64,000 nucleotides of DNA from Sphingobacterium allocomposti (lineage in GTDB: Bacteria > Bacteroidota > Bacteroidia > Sphingobacteriales > Sphingobacteriaceae), in NCBI RefSeq assembly GCF_008124885.1, contig NZ_VNHX01000005.1:62001-126000 (forward strand), written 5' to 3'. Position 1 is the stretch's first letter, and the number at the start of each line of letters is the position of its first letter. Of this stretch, positions 16,324-26,000 are shown in pieces. The notes below the pieces were generated by a model. It had not been told where the DNA came from, made no database searches, and worked only from the letters and a program-made list of their open reading frames with translations. Made by a program: the position numbers and the translations under genes.

Positions 16324-17154
16324 CTAAAGCTGCTGTTCGTCCTGCCCGTTTGCTTCGGGGATTGGCGGACTCAAGATCGGTTCGTCTCCAAAAGGAGTTG
16401 CGTGCCGGAATTCGAACTCTCCCTTTCCGTCTATTGAAGGTCCTGATGCCCAACGTGCTGCTGGTGGTTCGGGCCTGTTGACGTTGGTAGAAAAGAAGGT
16501 ATAACTGAAATCCTGCGTTTCCTGACTTTGCGGAAAAGAATTCGGTATCGGATGTACCCCTGTCGGACCGCCTAGTTCCTCAAGCACGGCCAACCATTGA
16601 TTCTGGTGCATGGTGTCCCTGGCTATCAGAAAGGCGAGCATATCTTTCATTCCCGGGTCGTCTGTCGACTCCCATAGCCGTGTAGCCAACAGACGGCCAG
16701 TGGACTCCGCCATAACATTCGCGTACATATCTGCAGCCAGGTTACCACTGGCCACTACCCATGACCCATTGAAAGGAACTCCGTTTGCGTCGGACGCCAT
16801 GGCTGCCAGCCCTGCGGAAAGATAGTGCCGGGGATCCATCCCTCCCATTATTTCCTTAACCACGGGGTTCTCGGAGACAACGCGGTCGATTAGATCGCCC
16901 TTAGCGCCTTCGAGGTTTAAAGCGACTGCCGTACAGAGCATCTCAATATGAGATATTTCTTCGGTGCCGGTTTCCAGTAACATATCCCGGTATTTAGCCG
17001 GCCCTCTGGCACCCCATGCCTGGAAAAGGTATTGCAGACATACTCTGATTTCGCCTTCGATTCCGCCAATCGCCTGCTGCAAAAGACGGGCAAACTGCGG
17101 ATTCGGCTTGTCGACCCGCACTTTGTACTGTAATTTTGGTTCGTGATAAAACAT
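16324..17154 (-). CDS. Manganese catalase
   Basis: A 276-residue non-haem catalase that converts hydrogen peroxide to water and oxygen at a dinuclear manganese centre. The metal ligands of the family are in place: Glu35 (GIEGEIRV), Glu66 and His69 (TGTEEISHIEM), Glu150 (MAESTGR) and His183 (ARDTMHQ). The N-terminus MFYHEPKLQYKVRVDKP is characteristic. The tail after about residue 215 is proline-rich as in relatives. It has its own terminator and is followed upstream on the same strand by other stress-type genes. Cytoplasmic, no signal peptide. Confidence 0.95.
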   Translation of the reverse strand: MFYHEPKLQYKVRVDKPNPQFARLLQQAIGGIEGEIRVCLQYLFQAWGARGPAKYRDMLLETGTEEISHIEMLCTAVALNLEGAKGDLIDRVVSENPVVKEIMGGMDPRHYLSAGLAAMASDANGVPFNGSWVVASGNLAADMYANVMAESTGRLLATRLWESTDDPGMKDMLAFLIARDTMHQNQWLAVLEELGGPTGVHPIPNSFPQSQETQDFSYTFFSTNVNRPEPPAARWASGPSIDGKGEFEFRHATPFGDEPILSPPIPEANGQDEQQL

Positions 17155-17296
17155 AAACTATAATTTTTAATTCAACCTTTTGTTGTGCAATATTGAACTC
17201 CGTCGTTCACTAATAGTTTAGGGTATTAGTACCTTATCCCGAGATATTACAACCGTGGCAAGCCGTAAAAACCATGCGCCTGAAGCTCCTTCCAGT

Positions 17297-17683
17297 CTAC
17301 GTACGACGCCCCACCGGAACGGGCGGCCTTCTTTTTTTTACCGAGGTACGCGTGAAGATTCCTGACCCTAGAATAATAAAGCCCATCAGCATATGGAATG
17401 TATAGACCTCCGCGCTGAAGCCAAAGATAAACGGCGATAGAATCAGAAAGACACCTAAAAATATATCCAGTATAAGGTGTATGTTCATCGGAATCACCCG
17501 AACAATACCACCTTCATTGCACGTAAAGATCGACAGGCCAGCAATAGCCGCTGCGCTCCACATACTAACTTTGGTGGCTGCCGGGACATCATCGAAACCG
17601 GAAAGCCAAGGTCCTCCCAATAGGATCAAGACCAACAAATAATCCATAATCGCATGCCAATGTGTAGGAATAAACTTTCTCAT
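17297..17683 (-). CDS. SPW-repeat membrane protein
   Basis: A 128-residue protein with four predicted membrane helices in two halves. Each half carries the signature that names the family: GGPWLSGFDD in the first and LSPFIFGFSA in the second. The N-terminus (IPTHWHAIMDYLLVLIL) is typical of Bacteroidota members. Function unknown. It lies between the Mn catalase and a small unknown gene, all on the same strand, in what looks like a stress-related group. Confidence 0.8.
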   Translation of the reverse strand: MRKFIPTHWHAIMDYLLVLILLGGPWLSGFDDVPAATKVSMWSAAAIAGLSIFTCNEGGIVRVIPMNIHLILDIFLGVFLILSPFIFGFSAEVYTFHMLMGFIILGSGIFTRTSVKKRRPPVPVGRRT

Positions 17684-17838
17684 ATGTTATAATTTAAATT
17701 AATTGTGTCTGCTGTTAGGGCTACTGAATGTTGCTGTAGCTCATCATCGACATCGCCCGATACTATGAACCGTCTAAGCTGACCTTCCGGCATCCGCCGT
17801 ACTGTAACTTCTCCTCACTCTCCGGCCAATCCCCGTCA

Positions 17839-18090
17839 TCAGGACGACTTTCCTTTTCTTTCCCAATGATCCTTGATAGGATTTCCCTTGTCGTCTGTTT
17901 TCAGCCGACGGCTGTAACGGTCGCCGACGATCTGTCCCTGCTCGTTTTTTTTACCGATAAAAAGAAGAATCGGTCGACCTTCACTGTCGGTTTTGAACGC
18001 AAGATCGTAACGCCCGAACTTTCGTTCCACCATCGTGGAAGGCTCATATATTTTGTTCACAATGGCAAGAATGGGATCTTTCAAAGACAT
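17839..18090 (-). CDS. Small conserved-looking protein of unknown function
   Basis: An 83-residue hydrophilic protein (starts MSLKDPILAIVNKIYEPSTM, ends DHWERKGKSS) without signal peptide or membrane helix. A beta-rich middle (GRYDLAFKTDSEGRPILLFIG) is followed by a charged tail. I recognise no family. The gene is certain enough because the ATG is preceded by a full Shine-Dalgarno GGAGG (complement of 18098-18102), rare in this phylum, and it begins 17 bases after the stop of the MBL hydrolase gene, so the two are one transcription unit. Confidence 0.7.
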   Translation of the reverse strand: MSLKDPILAIVNKIYEPSTMVERKFGRYDLAFKTDSEGRPILLFIGKKNEQGQIVGDRYSRRLKTDDKGNPIKDHWERKGKSS

Positions 18091-18107
18091 AATAACACCT
18101 CCTTTTT

Positions 18108-18998
18108 TTAGTCTACAAAGCGCCCGTGATCGGGCTTGGCCAATTCGTCGAAGTTCTGTAATAGCTCATCCAGCCCCTGCTGCAGGGCTTCGCCCTCCAT
18201 ATATTGGCCATGTCCTGCGATGACCGTCGCCGGCATCAGATCGCAAAGACGACGCAGAGATTCCCTTGCCTGCGTCCAATCGGTGGTGAGATAGCGGGGC
18301 GGGCCATGCACCTCCTCTTTCTGTACCAACACCTTATACAAAGCGTCCTGCCGGACGGTGACAAATGCGTCTGCCGACAGCAGAAGCCTATCCCGCTCGC
18401 GGAAGAGTGCTATTTGCCCCGGAGAGTGTCCGGGCACGTGTACCCACCGCCATTCATCCAGAAACGGAACCGCCCCGCCATCGGGCAGCGGTAACAGCCG
18501 TTTGCTGATATCGATTGCCTCATGTGGGTACAATGCCGAAAGTTTTGCCAGCAAACCGCCTTCGACAGAAGTGTCCGGAGCGGGGTATCCTTTTTCGCCG
18601 GTCAGATAAGGATATTCCAGCGTATGGGCGAACACGGGAACATCCCATGCTTCGGACAGGTGTACAACATTGCCAACATGGTCGAAGTGTCCATGCGTCA
18701 GAATGATGGCAGTAGGTGCATTACCTTCGCCAAAACGTCCCTCAGCTACGTGCATAATCTCTTCTGCGCACTGCGGCATCCCCGTATCTATAAGTATCCA
18801 ATTGCCCCCACCCGGCTGGCCAATCATTATCACATTGACAATCTGATTGGTGTAATAGAACACGTCAGGGGCAACTTCCTTACCGGTCTTGCTCGCAACG
18901 GATGTCATCGGTATCCACCTGTTGTCGTCACTTTGTCTCATTTTGGTCATCGCATTCCTATTTTCCGCAGCCATCTGGGGCCGCTGGCTATAGAACAC
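18108..18998 (-). CDS. MBL-fold metallo-hydrolase
   Basis: A metallo-beta-lactamase-fold hydrolase of up to 296 residues (a start at 18974, MAAENRN, is also possible). Metal-binding motifs are THGHFDH, the His in HVPGHSPGQ, the Asp in SADAF and the final IAGHGQ, all intact, so two zinc or iron ions can be bound. The family includes glyoxalase II-like, lactonase and sulfur dioxygenase-like members; none can be assigned here. Not secreted. It heads a unit with the small gene at 17839 and is divergent from a DUF4142 lipoprotein. Confidence 0.88.
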   Translation of the reverse strand: MFYSQRPQMAAENRNAMTKMRQSDDNRWIPMTSVASKTGKEVAPDVFYYTNQIVNVIMIGQPGGGNWILIDTGMPQCAEEIMHVAEGRFGEGNAPTAIILTHGHFDHVGNVVHLSEAWDVPVFAHTLEYPYLTGEKGYPAPDTSVEGGLLAKLSALYPHEAIDISKRLLPLPDGGAVPFLDEWRWVHVPGHSPGQIALFRERDRLLLSADAFVTVRQDALYKVLVQKEEVHGPPRYLTTDWTQARESLRRLCDLMPATVIAGHGQYMEGEALQQGLDELLQNFDELAKPDHGRFVD

Positions 18999-19232
18999 CT
19001 ATCCATACGCTTGGTTCAGCGATTAGCCGAATACTGTATTTTTCCGGACATAACAGGTATAAGCAGAAAAAGTAGGCGTGTTAACCGCGACGAGGCGGGC
19101 AGCCCTGTTCTCCGGCGAATTTTGCCTCCTGAGCGCTCCTTGCATGCGTATTTATTCTTTAATTCGGGTACTTAATGAGTGAACCTCCTGCTCCTTTCTC
19201 CGTTGTTCTACAGAGTTTTAAAAAAAAACACT

Positions 19233-19775
19233 ATGAAAGAATTATTAAAAATCAGAACACTTTTCGTTGCCACCGCTCTTGCACTGTCGGGAGGTCTTGT
19301 TTCCTGCGACGACGATGACAACCCTGACCGGCGAATGGACAACCAAATGTTTGTCTCGGAAGCTTCCAGTAGCAATATGCTCGAGATAGAGGCAGGCAGA
19401 CTGGCCGTTTCAAAAGGACAGCGCGAGGCTGTTCGTATGTACGGACAGCATATGGTAGAAGATCACACCGCGGTGGGAACGGAGATGAAAAACCTGGCGA
19501 CCCAAAAAGGTTGGACAGTGCCGACGGAACTTCTTCAGAAACATCGGAACCAACTCGCCGACTTGCAGGCAGCAACCACCAACGAATTTGACAGGAAGTT
19601 TGCACAACTGATGGTAGACTCACACGAGGAGGCTGTCGATCTCTTTAGCGATGCGGCGGAAAATGACGATGGTGTAGCAGACGTTGATTTGAGAAATTTT
19701 GCGGCAAGTAAACTTCCGGCCTTGAGAAGACATCTGGAAGAAGCCAAAGAACTACGGGAGGATGTTCAGGATTAA
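19233..19775 (+). CDS. DUF4142 lipoprotein
   Basis: A 180-residue lipoprotein; the start at 19233 (MKELLKIRTLFVATALALSG) puts the lipobox Cys at residue 25 with an acidic run after it (CDDDDN), the Bacteroidota outer-membrane/surface export pattern. The rest is a ferritin-like four-helix DUF4142 domain (FVSEASSSNMLEIEAGRLA, MYGQHMVEDH, FDRKFAQLMVDSHEEAVDL). The His/Glu-rich helices are typical, but a metal site is not proven. A second DUF4142 gene lies at 50523. Function unknown; family members are often stress- or stationary-phase-linked. Confidence 0.9.
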   Translation: MKELLKIRTLFVATALALSGGLVSCDDDDNPDRRMDNQMFVSEASSSNMLEIEAGRLAVSKGQREAVRMYGQHMVEDHTAVGTEMKNLATQKGWTVPTELLQKHRNQLADLQAATTNEFDRKFAQLMVDSHEEAVDLFSDAAENDDGVADVDLRNFAASKLPALRRHLEEAKELREDVQD

Positions 19776-19804
19776 AGCACTCGCCATCCAGCACTTTTCT
19801 TTCC

Positions 19805-19837
19805 AGCTTCCATGGTTCCGCGGGGATCATGGAAGCT
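19805..19837. terminator. Hairpin after the DUF4142 gene
   Basis: AGCTTCCATG (19805-19814) and CATGGAAGCT (19828-19837) are perfect 10-base inverted repeats with a 13-base loop, 30 bases after the stop codon. No T tract follows, which is common for terminator-like stems in this window. Confidence 0.5.
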
Positions 19838-20055
19838 ACCTGCCCTATATCGCCTCCCGACACGTTTCACCCGCACGATGTGTTGCCAGGTGTAGCCCTA
19901 TTTAACGCGCTCTTACTTTTTTTTCATTTCCCTCTTGAATTTATTACGGCCGATTTTTATCTTGCGCAAATTTTAAACTTATCAGGTAAGACTTATTCAA
20001 ACGACATTTTTTAAAGCTAATATTCTATTAAAATATAAATTTTAGTTATTGGATT

Positions 20056-20913
20056 ATGTTAACAGGATTACAATTTACCAATTTAAAGCGGCCGTCTTTT
20101 CTAAGCTTATTTATCGGCCTTTTTATTACGCTTTCAAACACGGTTTGCGCGCAGGCGCCGAACGCGTCTACGACGCCGAAATCAGGCTTTGCAGCACGGC
20201 TTGTAAACATCGAGGCTCCGGCCAACGAGACTTTCCGTTATAATGCAACCCTGACAAACGGAACGTCGCAACCACTCGTGTATGAATTTCATGCTAAACT
20301 ACCAAGTGGGTGGCAGATCAGTTACCGCGTAGACGGCAGTCTCGTTACTTCCCTCCGTATGGAAGCAGGTAAAGTACAGGACGTCGGAATCGAGGTTAAC
20401 TCGACATTGGCAGCGAAACCCGGTAAATACAATATTCCGATTCAGGCTATATCTGCACAGGACACCTTATTGCTGGATTTGGAAGCTGTTGTAAAAGGAT
20501 CGTATGCCGTCGAGTTGACGACTCCCTCCGGCCGTCTAAGCGACGAGGTTGTCTCCGGCGGAAGCAAAGATATCAAGCTCGTTGTTAAAAACACAGGCAC
20601 ACTCCCGCTGAACAGTCTCGATCTCTCTTCACAGCTACCAAGCAAATGGGAAGTGACATTCGAGCCTGCAAACATTAAGCAACTCGAGCCCGGCCAATCA
20701 ATGGAAGTTAAAGCGTCGGTTCAAGTACCGGAAAAAACGATCGCGGGGGATTATGTTGCGAAATTAAGCGTAAAAAATCCAAATGCACAAGCTGAACTTT
20801 CGTTTCGAACGATTGTCAAGACGTCGTTGCTTTCGGGATGGATCGGTATCGTCATTATTCTACTGGCTATTGGTCTAGTTTATTACCTCATACGGAAGTA
20901 TGGCCGTCGGTAG
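20056..20913 (+). CDS. NEW3-domain protein with C-terminal membrane anchor
   Basis: A 285-residue exported protein. A signal peptide ends near CAQA (about residue 33), two tandem immunoglobulin-like NEW3 (COG1470) domains follow (ANETFRYNATLTNGTSQPL and GGSKDIKLVVKNTGTLPLNS), and a single membrane helix (about residues 254-276) with a short basic tail closes it. The bulk lies outside the inner membrane. It is the first gene of an operon with an ABC-2 type ATPase and permease, and probably acts as the extracytoplasmic partner of that transporter. Substrate unknown. Confidence 0.85.
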   Translation: MLTGLQFTNLKRPSFLSLFIGLFITLSNTVCAQAPNASTTPKSGFAARLVNIEAPANETFRYNATLTNGTSQPLVYEFHAKLPSGWQISYRVDGSLVTSLRMEAGKVQDVGIEVNSTLAAKPGKYNIPIQAISAQDTLLLDLEAVVKGSYAVELTTPSGRLSDEVVSGGSKDIKLVVKNTGTLPLNSLDLSSQLPSKWEVTFEPANIKQLEPGQSMEVKASVQVPEKTIAGDYVAKLSVKNPNAQAELSFRTIVKTSLLSGWIGIVIILLAIGLVYYLIRKYGRR

Positions 20914-21006
20914 CTATCCGCCCATCGACATTCATTAACAAACTACAGGCAATGGATCTGCTTTTTTTAAACCATTGCAGATGACATCACAATAGAACGA
21001 AACACA

Positions 21007-22029
21007 ATGAACGAACCTATCATTGAATTGAAAGGTTTGACGAAAAGTTACGGCTCCGTAAGGGCCGTCGACCAGTTAGACCTGACAATATACAAAGGAG
21101 AGATCTTCGGCCTTCTTGGTCCAAATGGAGCCGGTAAAACGACCAGCATACTGATGATGTTGGGACTGACCGAGCCCACGGCGGGGACGGCATATGTCTG
21201 CGGTAAAAATGCTACCAGAAATCCCATTGCGGTTAAAAAGAAAGTTGGCTATCTACCCGACAATGTTGGATTCTATGATAGCATGACGGCACTGGAGAAT
21301 TTAAGCTTTATAGCAAGGCTTAACGGGCACGCCCCGCTCGACGCCGAGAAAAAGGCCATCAGCATGTTGGAACAGGTGGGTCTGTCAAACGACATCCACA
21401 AGAAGACGGGGGCCTATTCCCGAGGCATGAAACAACGTCTTGGTTTAGCTGACGTTTTAATTAAGGATCCGGAAGTCGTCATCCTCGACGAACCTACGCT
21501 GGGAATAGACCCCAGCGGTGTCAGTGAGTTTCTGGCGCTGATTAAACAACTAAGCCGTCAGCAAGGACTGACAGTTCTGCTGTCGTCTCATCACCTGCAA
21601 CAGGTGCAACGTGTGTGCGACCGCGTCGGAATATTCGTCGGCGGCAAATTGCTGGTTGAAGGAAATATCGACACGCTCGCGAGAAACCTCTTAAACAAAG
21701 AAGGTTATACAACGTCGGTATCGCTTCAAGAGGTCTACCAAGATACCCAACTGTTCGAATCTGCGCTCTATCATCTAGAGGGCGTCCGAACGGTAGCCGT
21801 TCGGGGGGACGTGATCGAGACGGTATGCGATCGCGATATGACGCCGGAAATTGTGCGCACGCTGGTAAACAATGGAGCAGATATCGTCGCTGTCCATAAA
21901 AAGGACTATGCATTGGACGATATCTATGAAAAATATTTTGAGAACAACAAAACGGAGAACTACACGCATGAAAAATCCGATCGGTTATTTGGGAAATCGC
22001 TTTTTAGGAAAAGAAAAAGCAACGTCTGA
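21007..22029 (+). CDS. ABC-2 type transporter ATP-binding protein
   Basis: A 340-residue ATPase of a drug/polysaccharide-type exporter. Walker A is GPNGAGKTT (residues 38-46), the signature YSRGMKQRLG lies before Walker B VVILDEPTLGID, and the switch His is in LLSSHHLQQ. The C-terminal 100 residues after the core are a regulatory extension. Its last 62 bases overlap the permease gene in another frame. It works with the permease and the NEW3 protein; direction is most likely export. Confidence 0.93.
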   Translation: MNEPIIELKGLTKSYGSVRAVDQLDLTIYKGEIFGLLGPNGAGKTTSILMMLGLTEPTAGTAYVCGKNATRNPIAVKKKVGYLPDNVGFYDSMTALENLSFIARLNGHAPLDAEKKAISMLEQVGLSNDIHKKTGAYSRGMKQRLGLADVLIKDPEVVILDEPTLGIDPSGVSEFLALIKQLSRQQGLTVLLSSHHLQQVQRVCDRVGIFVGGKLLVEGNIDTLARNLLNKEGYTTSVSLQEVYQDTQLFESALYHLEGVRTVAVRGDVIETVCDRDMTPEIVRTLVNNGADIVAVHKKDYALDDIYEKYFENNKTENYTHEKSDRLFGKSLFRKRKSNV

Positions 22030-22993
22030 AAAAAAAATAGAGCCGATGGCACCCATAAATGTATTGATTAACAAAGAAGTGGCAGCACACATCCGGAGCT
22101 GGCGTTTTATCGTGCTGATCGTACTTGTTGTCTTGACATTTGTCGCTTCCCTGTACGTATCTTCGGGTAACCTCCGGAGTGCTTTTGGCAACCCACAGGA
22201 CCCCGACAAATCGTTTTTATACCTGAAATTGCTGACAACAACCGATAATTCTATTCCGCCATTTCATGTGTTTCTCAACTTCCTTGCGCCTCTGCTCGGC
22301 ATAGCTTTAGGATTTGATGCCGTTAATGCGGAGCAGAACGGAGGAACATTAACAAGACTAATGGCGCAACCCATCTATCGTGACAACTTGCTGTTTGCGA
22401 AATTCGCAGGGCCGATGATTTTAGTAAGCACCTTGTTTACCTCGTTGGTTCTGCTTATGCTGGGCGGTGGACTCATTTCCACGGGAGTGAGGATAGAGCC
22501 ACAGGAAGTAATCCGCATCGCGGGATTTGTCGTGATCAGCTTGATTTATGTCGGCTTCTGGCTTAGCCTGTCTATTTTTCTGTCTATAAAATTTAGGCAG
22601 TCGGCAACTTCTGCGCTGACCGCAATAGGGATCTGGCTGTTCTTTACTGTCTTCTTCCCTATCGTCATTAATCTGATCGTCCGATCATTTCTACCTAATC
22701 CCAACTATATATCCGAACAGGAGTTTCTAAAGTACAATGAGCTAATATTAAATATGCTACGGCTTTCACCAAGCCAGCTTTATACCGACGCAACAACCAC
22801 ATTGCTCTCGCCTTCTGTGCGCAGCCTAGGCCCCATCACGATGGAGCAGATGATTGGAGCCATACCTGCCCCCCTCTCATTTCGGGACAGCCTGATGATC
22901 GTCTGGCCTCAGGTAAGCGGGCTCACCGCAGCAACTGTCGTGTGTTTCGCATTGTCTTACTTCGTGTTCATGCGCAGGGAAGTACGCAGCTAA
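21968..22993 (+). CDS. ABC-2 type transporter permease
   Basis: A 341-residue inner-membrane subunit with about six membrane helices (first: RFIVLIVLVVLTFVASLY, last: TAATVVCFALSYFVFM) and the conserved ABC-2 stretch NGGTLTRLMAQPIYRDNLLFA. The start at 21968 has a GGAG 11 bases upstream and overlaps the ATPase gene by 62 bases; a second Met at 22046 would give no overlap and also retain all helices. Partner of the preceding ATPase. Confidence 0.88.
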   Translation: MKNPIGYLGNRFLGKEKATSEKKIEPMAPINVLINKEVAAHIRSWRFIVLIVLVVLTFVASLYVSSGNLRSAFGNPQDPDKSFLYLKLLTTTDNSIPPFHVFLNFLAPLLGIALGFDAVNAEQNGGTLTRLMAQPIYRDNLLFAKFAGPMILVSTLFTSLVLLMLGGGLISTGVRIEPQEVIRIAGFVVISLIYVGFWLSLSIFLSIKFRQSATSALTAIGIWLFFTVFFPIVINLIVRSFLPNPNYISEQEFLKYNELILNMLRLSPSQLYTDATTTLLSPSVRSLGPITMEQMIGAIPAPLSFRDSLMIVWPQVSGLTAATVVCFALSYFVFMRREVRS

Positions 22994-23032
22994 AAGCGAT
23001 CGTTCCAACTTCTCATACAGGTAGACCTTAAT

Positions 23033-23070
23033 ACAACGTAAAGGAGACATTTTGTCTCCTCTGCGTTGTT
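23033..23070. terminator. Two-way terminator between convergent genes
   Basis: ACAACG...GGAGAC (23033-23048) folds back on GTCTCC...CGTTGT (23054-23069) with a small internal loop and an ATTTT apex. It sits between the ABC permease and the convergent helicase gene. Confidence 0.7.
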
Positions 23071-23073
23071 ATA

Positions 23074-26000
23074 CTACCGTTCCTGAACATATTTACTTTC
23101 ACGCAGAAACTCACCATCCTGTGTTACATATCCGGCTGCTACCGCGGTTTGTATACCAGCGAGCAGATGAGCCCGTATGTCTTCTGTTAGTCTTCCAAAA
23201 CCGAACAGCTTTGCCACTAGAACCGTTGCCGCGAGCGGCTGTATTGCCACAGCTTCTCTGACTACCTGTGCCAGGGCATGATGCAGCTCTTCCGGAGCGA
23301 TATAACTAACCTTCCGCGAACTCGCCGACAGGTTGCTTCTATCCCGCACAACAACCTCGCGATGTCCCGGAAGCCATAAAAAGTCGCCTCTCCGTTCTAT
23401 CATACCAACCTGCTCCGCATACCGGATGGCGTCGCTAACGACCGCCCGAACCCTACTCCCGATTTTTGAGACACCGTAAGCTTCTGCCAGACGTCTTATA
23501 ACCTCGTCTTGGTGCACCGGGCTTTCCTTCGAAACAACCTCCGTAACCCATCTCCCAAGGTTGCCCGCAGATTGTTCGTATAGATCACTCCGCGCAATAT
23601 CCCCCGGAAGGACGGCAACCTCATAAAAAGAGGGCTTCTGTGTATCATCTTCTGATCTCGCCTCCCGCACCAGTTCTTGAAGTTCTTGTTCTAATTCCTG
23701 TTCAACCATGTCGTCCTCTTCGACCTGCAATCTTAATTTTTCTATATGCGCGATCAATGATTGCAATTCGGCAGCCGGATTTCTATACCAGTCTATACTC
23801 CAGATCTGATATAATTTCCATCCCATTCCTTCTAAGACTTCTTTGCGTAACCGATCTCGGTCTGTAGCCGACTTTGCCGACGCATACGACTTCCCGTCGC
23901 ACAGGATGCCTAAGATGTAACGTCCCGGATGTTTCTGATCCACGACGGCTAAGTCGATGTGATACCCCGCACTTCCAACCCTCTCGCGAACGACGTATCC
24001 ACGTTCCTTCAGGCTCATGCTGACGACCTCTTCGAACGGTGTCGACACAGCCCCTGTTGGAAGGCTGTCGCTTTCGAACTTTCCGTGCTGCGCAAACCGC
24101 AGAAAATTTTTAAGCGCTCTGATTCCGAACTTCGTGGCGGGCCCTACCACGATGTCATCGGCTGTGACATTTGTAAAAACCTCGCAGCGGGTTTTGGCCC
24201 GCGTTATAAGTACATTCAAGCGGCGCTCTCCCCCCTCATTGTTCAGTGGACCGAAATTCATCGACAATGATCCGGCCTCTGTACGTCCGTAACCAATACT
24301 GATAAAAATAACGTCCCGCTCATCCCCCTGTACGTTTTCCAGATTTTTCACGAAAAACGGTTCGTCTCTGTGCATGCGGAAAAAGTCCTCGACTTCAGGG
24401 TTCAGACGTCGCCGGACCTCCATAGCTGCATTTATCGCCTGCATCTGCGGCGTACTGAATGCTACTACCCCTAGACTCTGTTTAGAGTGCTTTCTGGCGT
24501 GTTCTATGACCGCGTCGGCCACACGCTCGGCCTCTTTTTCGTTTGTCCTCGTCTTTCCTTTGTCGTAGTAGGTGTGCGGCAGATGGTGAAAACACAACCC
24601 CATGCGATGCTTCGACCCCGGGCTCGGAAAGATCACAAGCTTATTCTCGTAAAACTCCTGATTGGAGAGACTGATTAACGATTCATGACGGCTTCGGTAA
24701 TGCCAGCGCAGCATCGTCTGTGGAGCCCCCTGTGCGTCGCACATACCCAGGATACTCTGCATATCCGCCGTGACGTTGTCGTCTTCCTCTATGTCAAGAT
24801 TCAGTTTATCAAAAAAGCTCGTCGGCGGCATTTGTTTCGTGTCGCCCACCACAACCATCTGCTTGCCGCGAAGTATGGCTCCCAGCGCTTCTACAGGCCG
24901 CACCTGGCTCGCTTCGTCAAAAATAACAAGATCAAATGCTATGCTATCCGGAGGTAAAAAATTAGCAATAGACATAGGGCTCATCATAATGACAGGCTTA
25001 ATAGCCTGGATAGCTATTCCGGCCTCCTTCATTAGCTTCCGGATGGGCATATGCCGCGCCTTCCTATTAAACTCGTTGCGAAGCACGTTTATCTGCCCTC
25101 CTCCATCCAGCTTCGGCAGATTCTCGTAGTGCTTTAACGCGATGATTACACGATTGTAATGTTGTTTGAGCACATCGAGACGTCTGAACCGGGCTAAAAT
25201 TTCTTCGTGACTCGACCGTTCAAACCTACGTAGCTCAGGGCTATGAACAAGCGCACTTTCGAGCAGCCGCTCATACCAGTTTTTTTGCAGTGCCACTTTT
25301 AAATGGCTATGAGCATCCGGCCACTCCAATACGGCGTCTATGAGGTAACCCGCCCCTTTGGACACCATGGTCTCCTTCAGTACGTTCCATTGAATTGCCC
25401 GATGCAACTCAGGCAATCTTTCTTTCCAGCGTTTAATTATTCCGGACTGTTCCGCGTAGTTCGACACTAAAAATTCGCCAGAAAACCCGAGGCGATCGAT
25501 AAGCTGCTGCAGCTGTTCCTCCCTAAGCTTATTTATTTCTGATAGCCCTGTGTGAAAGCGCAAAGCAGTTTCGGTGAGACCAGGATATCTTAGTACCGCA
25601 AGAAAACTTATCGGCTTCGCTCCGGTGCGGATGCCTAAATGAAGCGGGCACAGGTAGTCGGCGGCCTGCCCGAAGTGTTCCCACCGGACCGTTTTAATGG
25701 AATGATCGTGGTCCAGAAGCCTGTTTAGCAGCGGCCTGTATTCGTCCAGCTTTTCCGTAAGGCGTTTCGCTTCCAGAATGGCGTTCACATACTCCAGTTT
25801 TTTTTCGAGCTCTTTAGGTACGGGCGACGACAAAAGCCCTGCCAGCTGCCGCACACTTCTTTTGTATTCTCCAATGGCAAATCTATACCACTTTGTTCCG
25901 TGCGAAACCAGCCCCATCCTAATGGGAAGGACGTCAAAATTCCATGCCTCTGGAATGATGTCGTTTGCGTATTTTTCATGCAGTCCGGTCAGCCGCTTGC

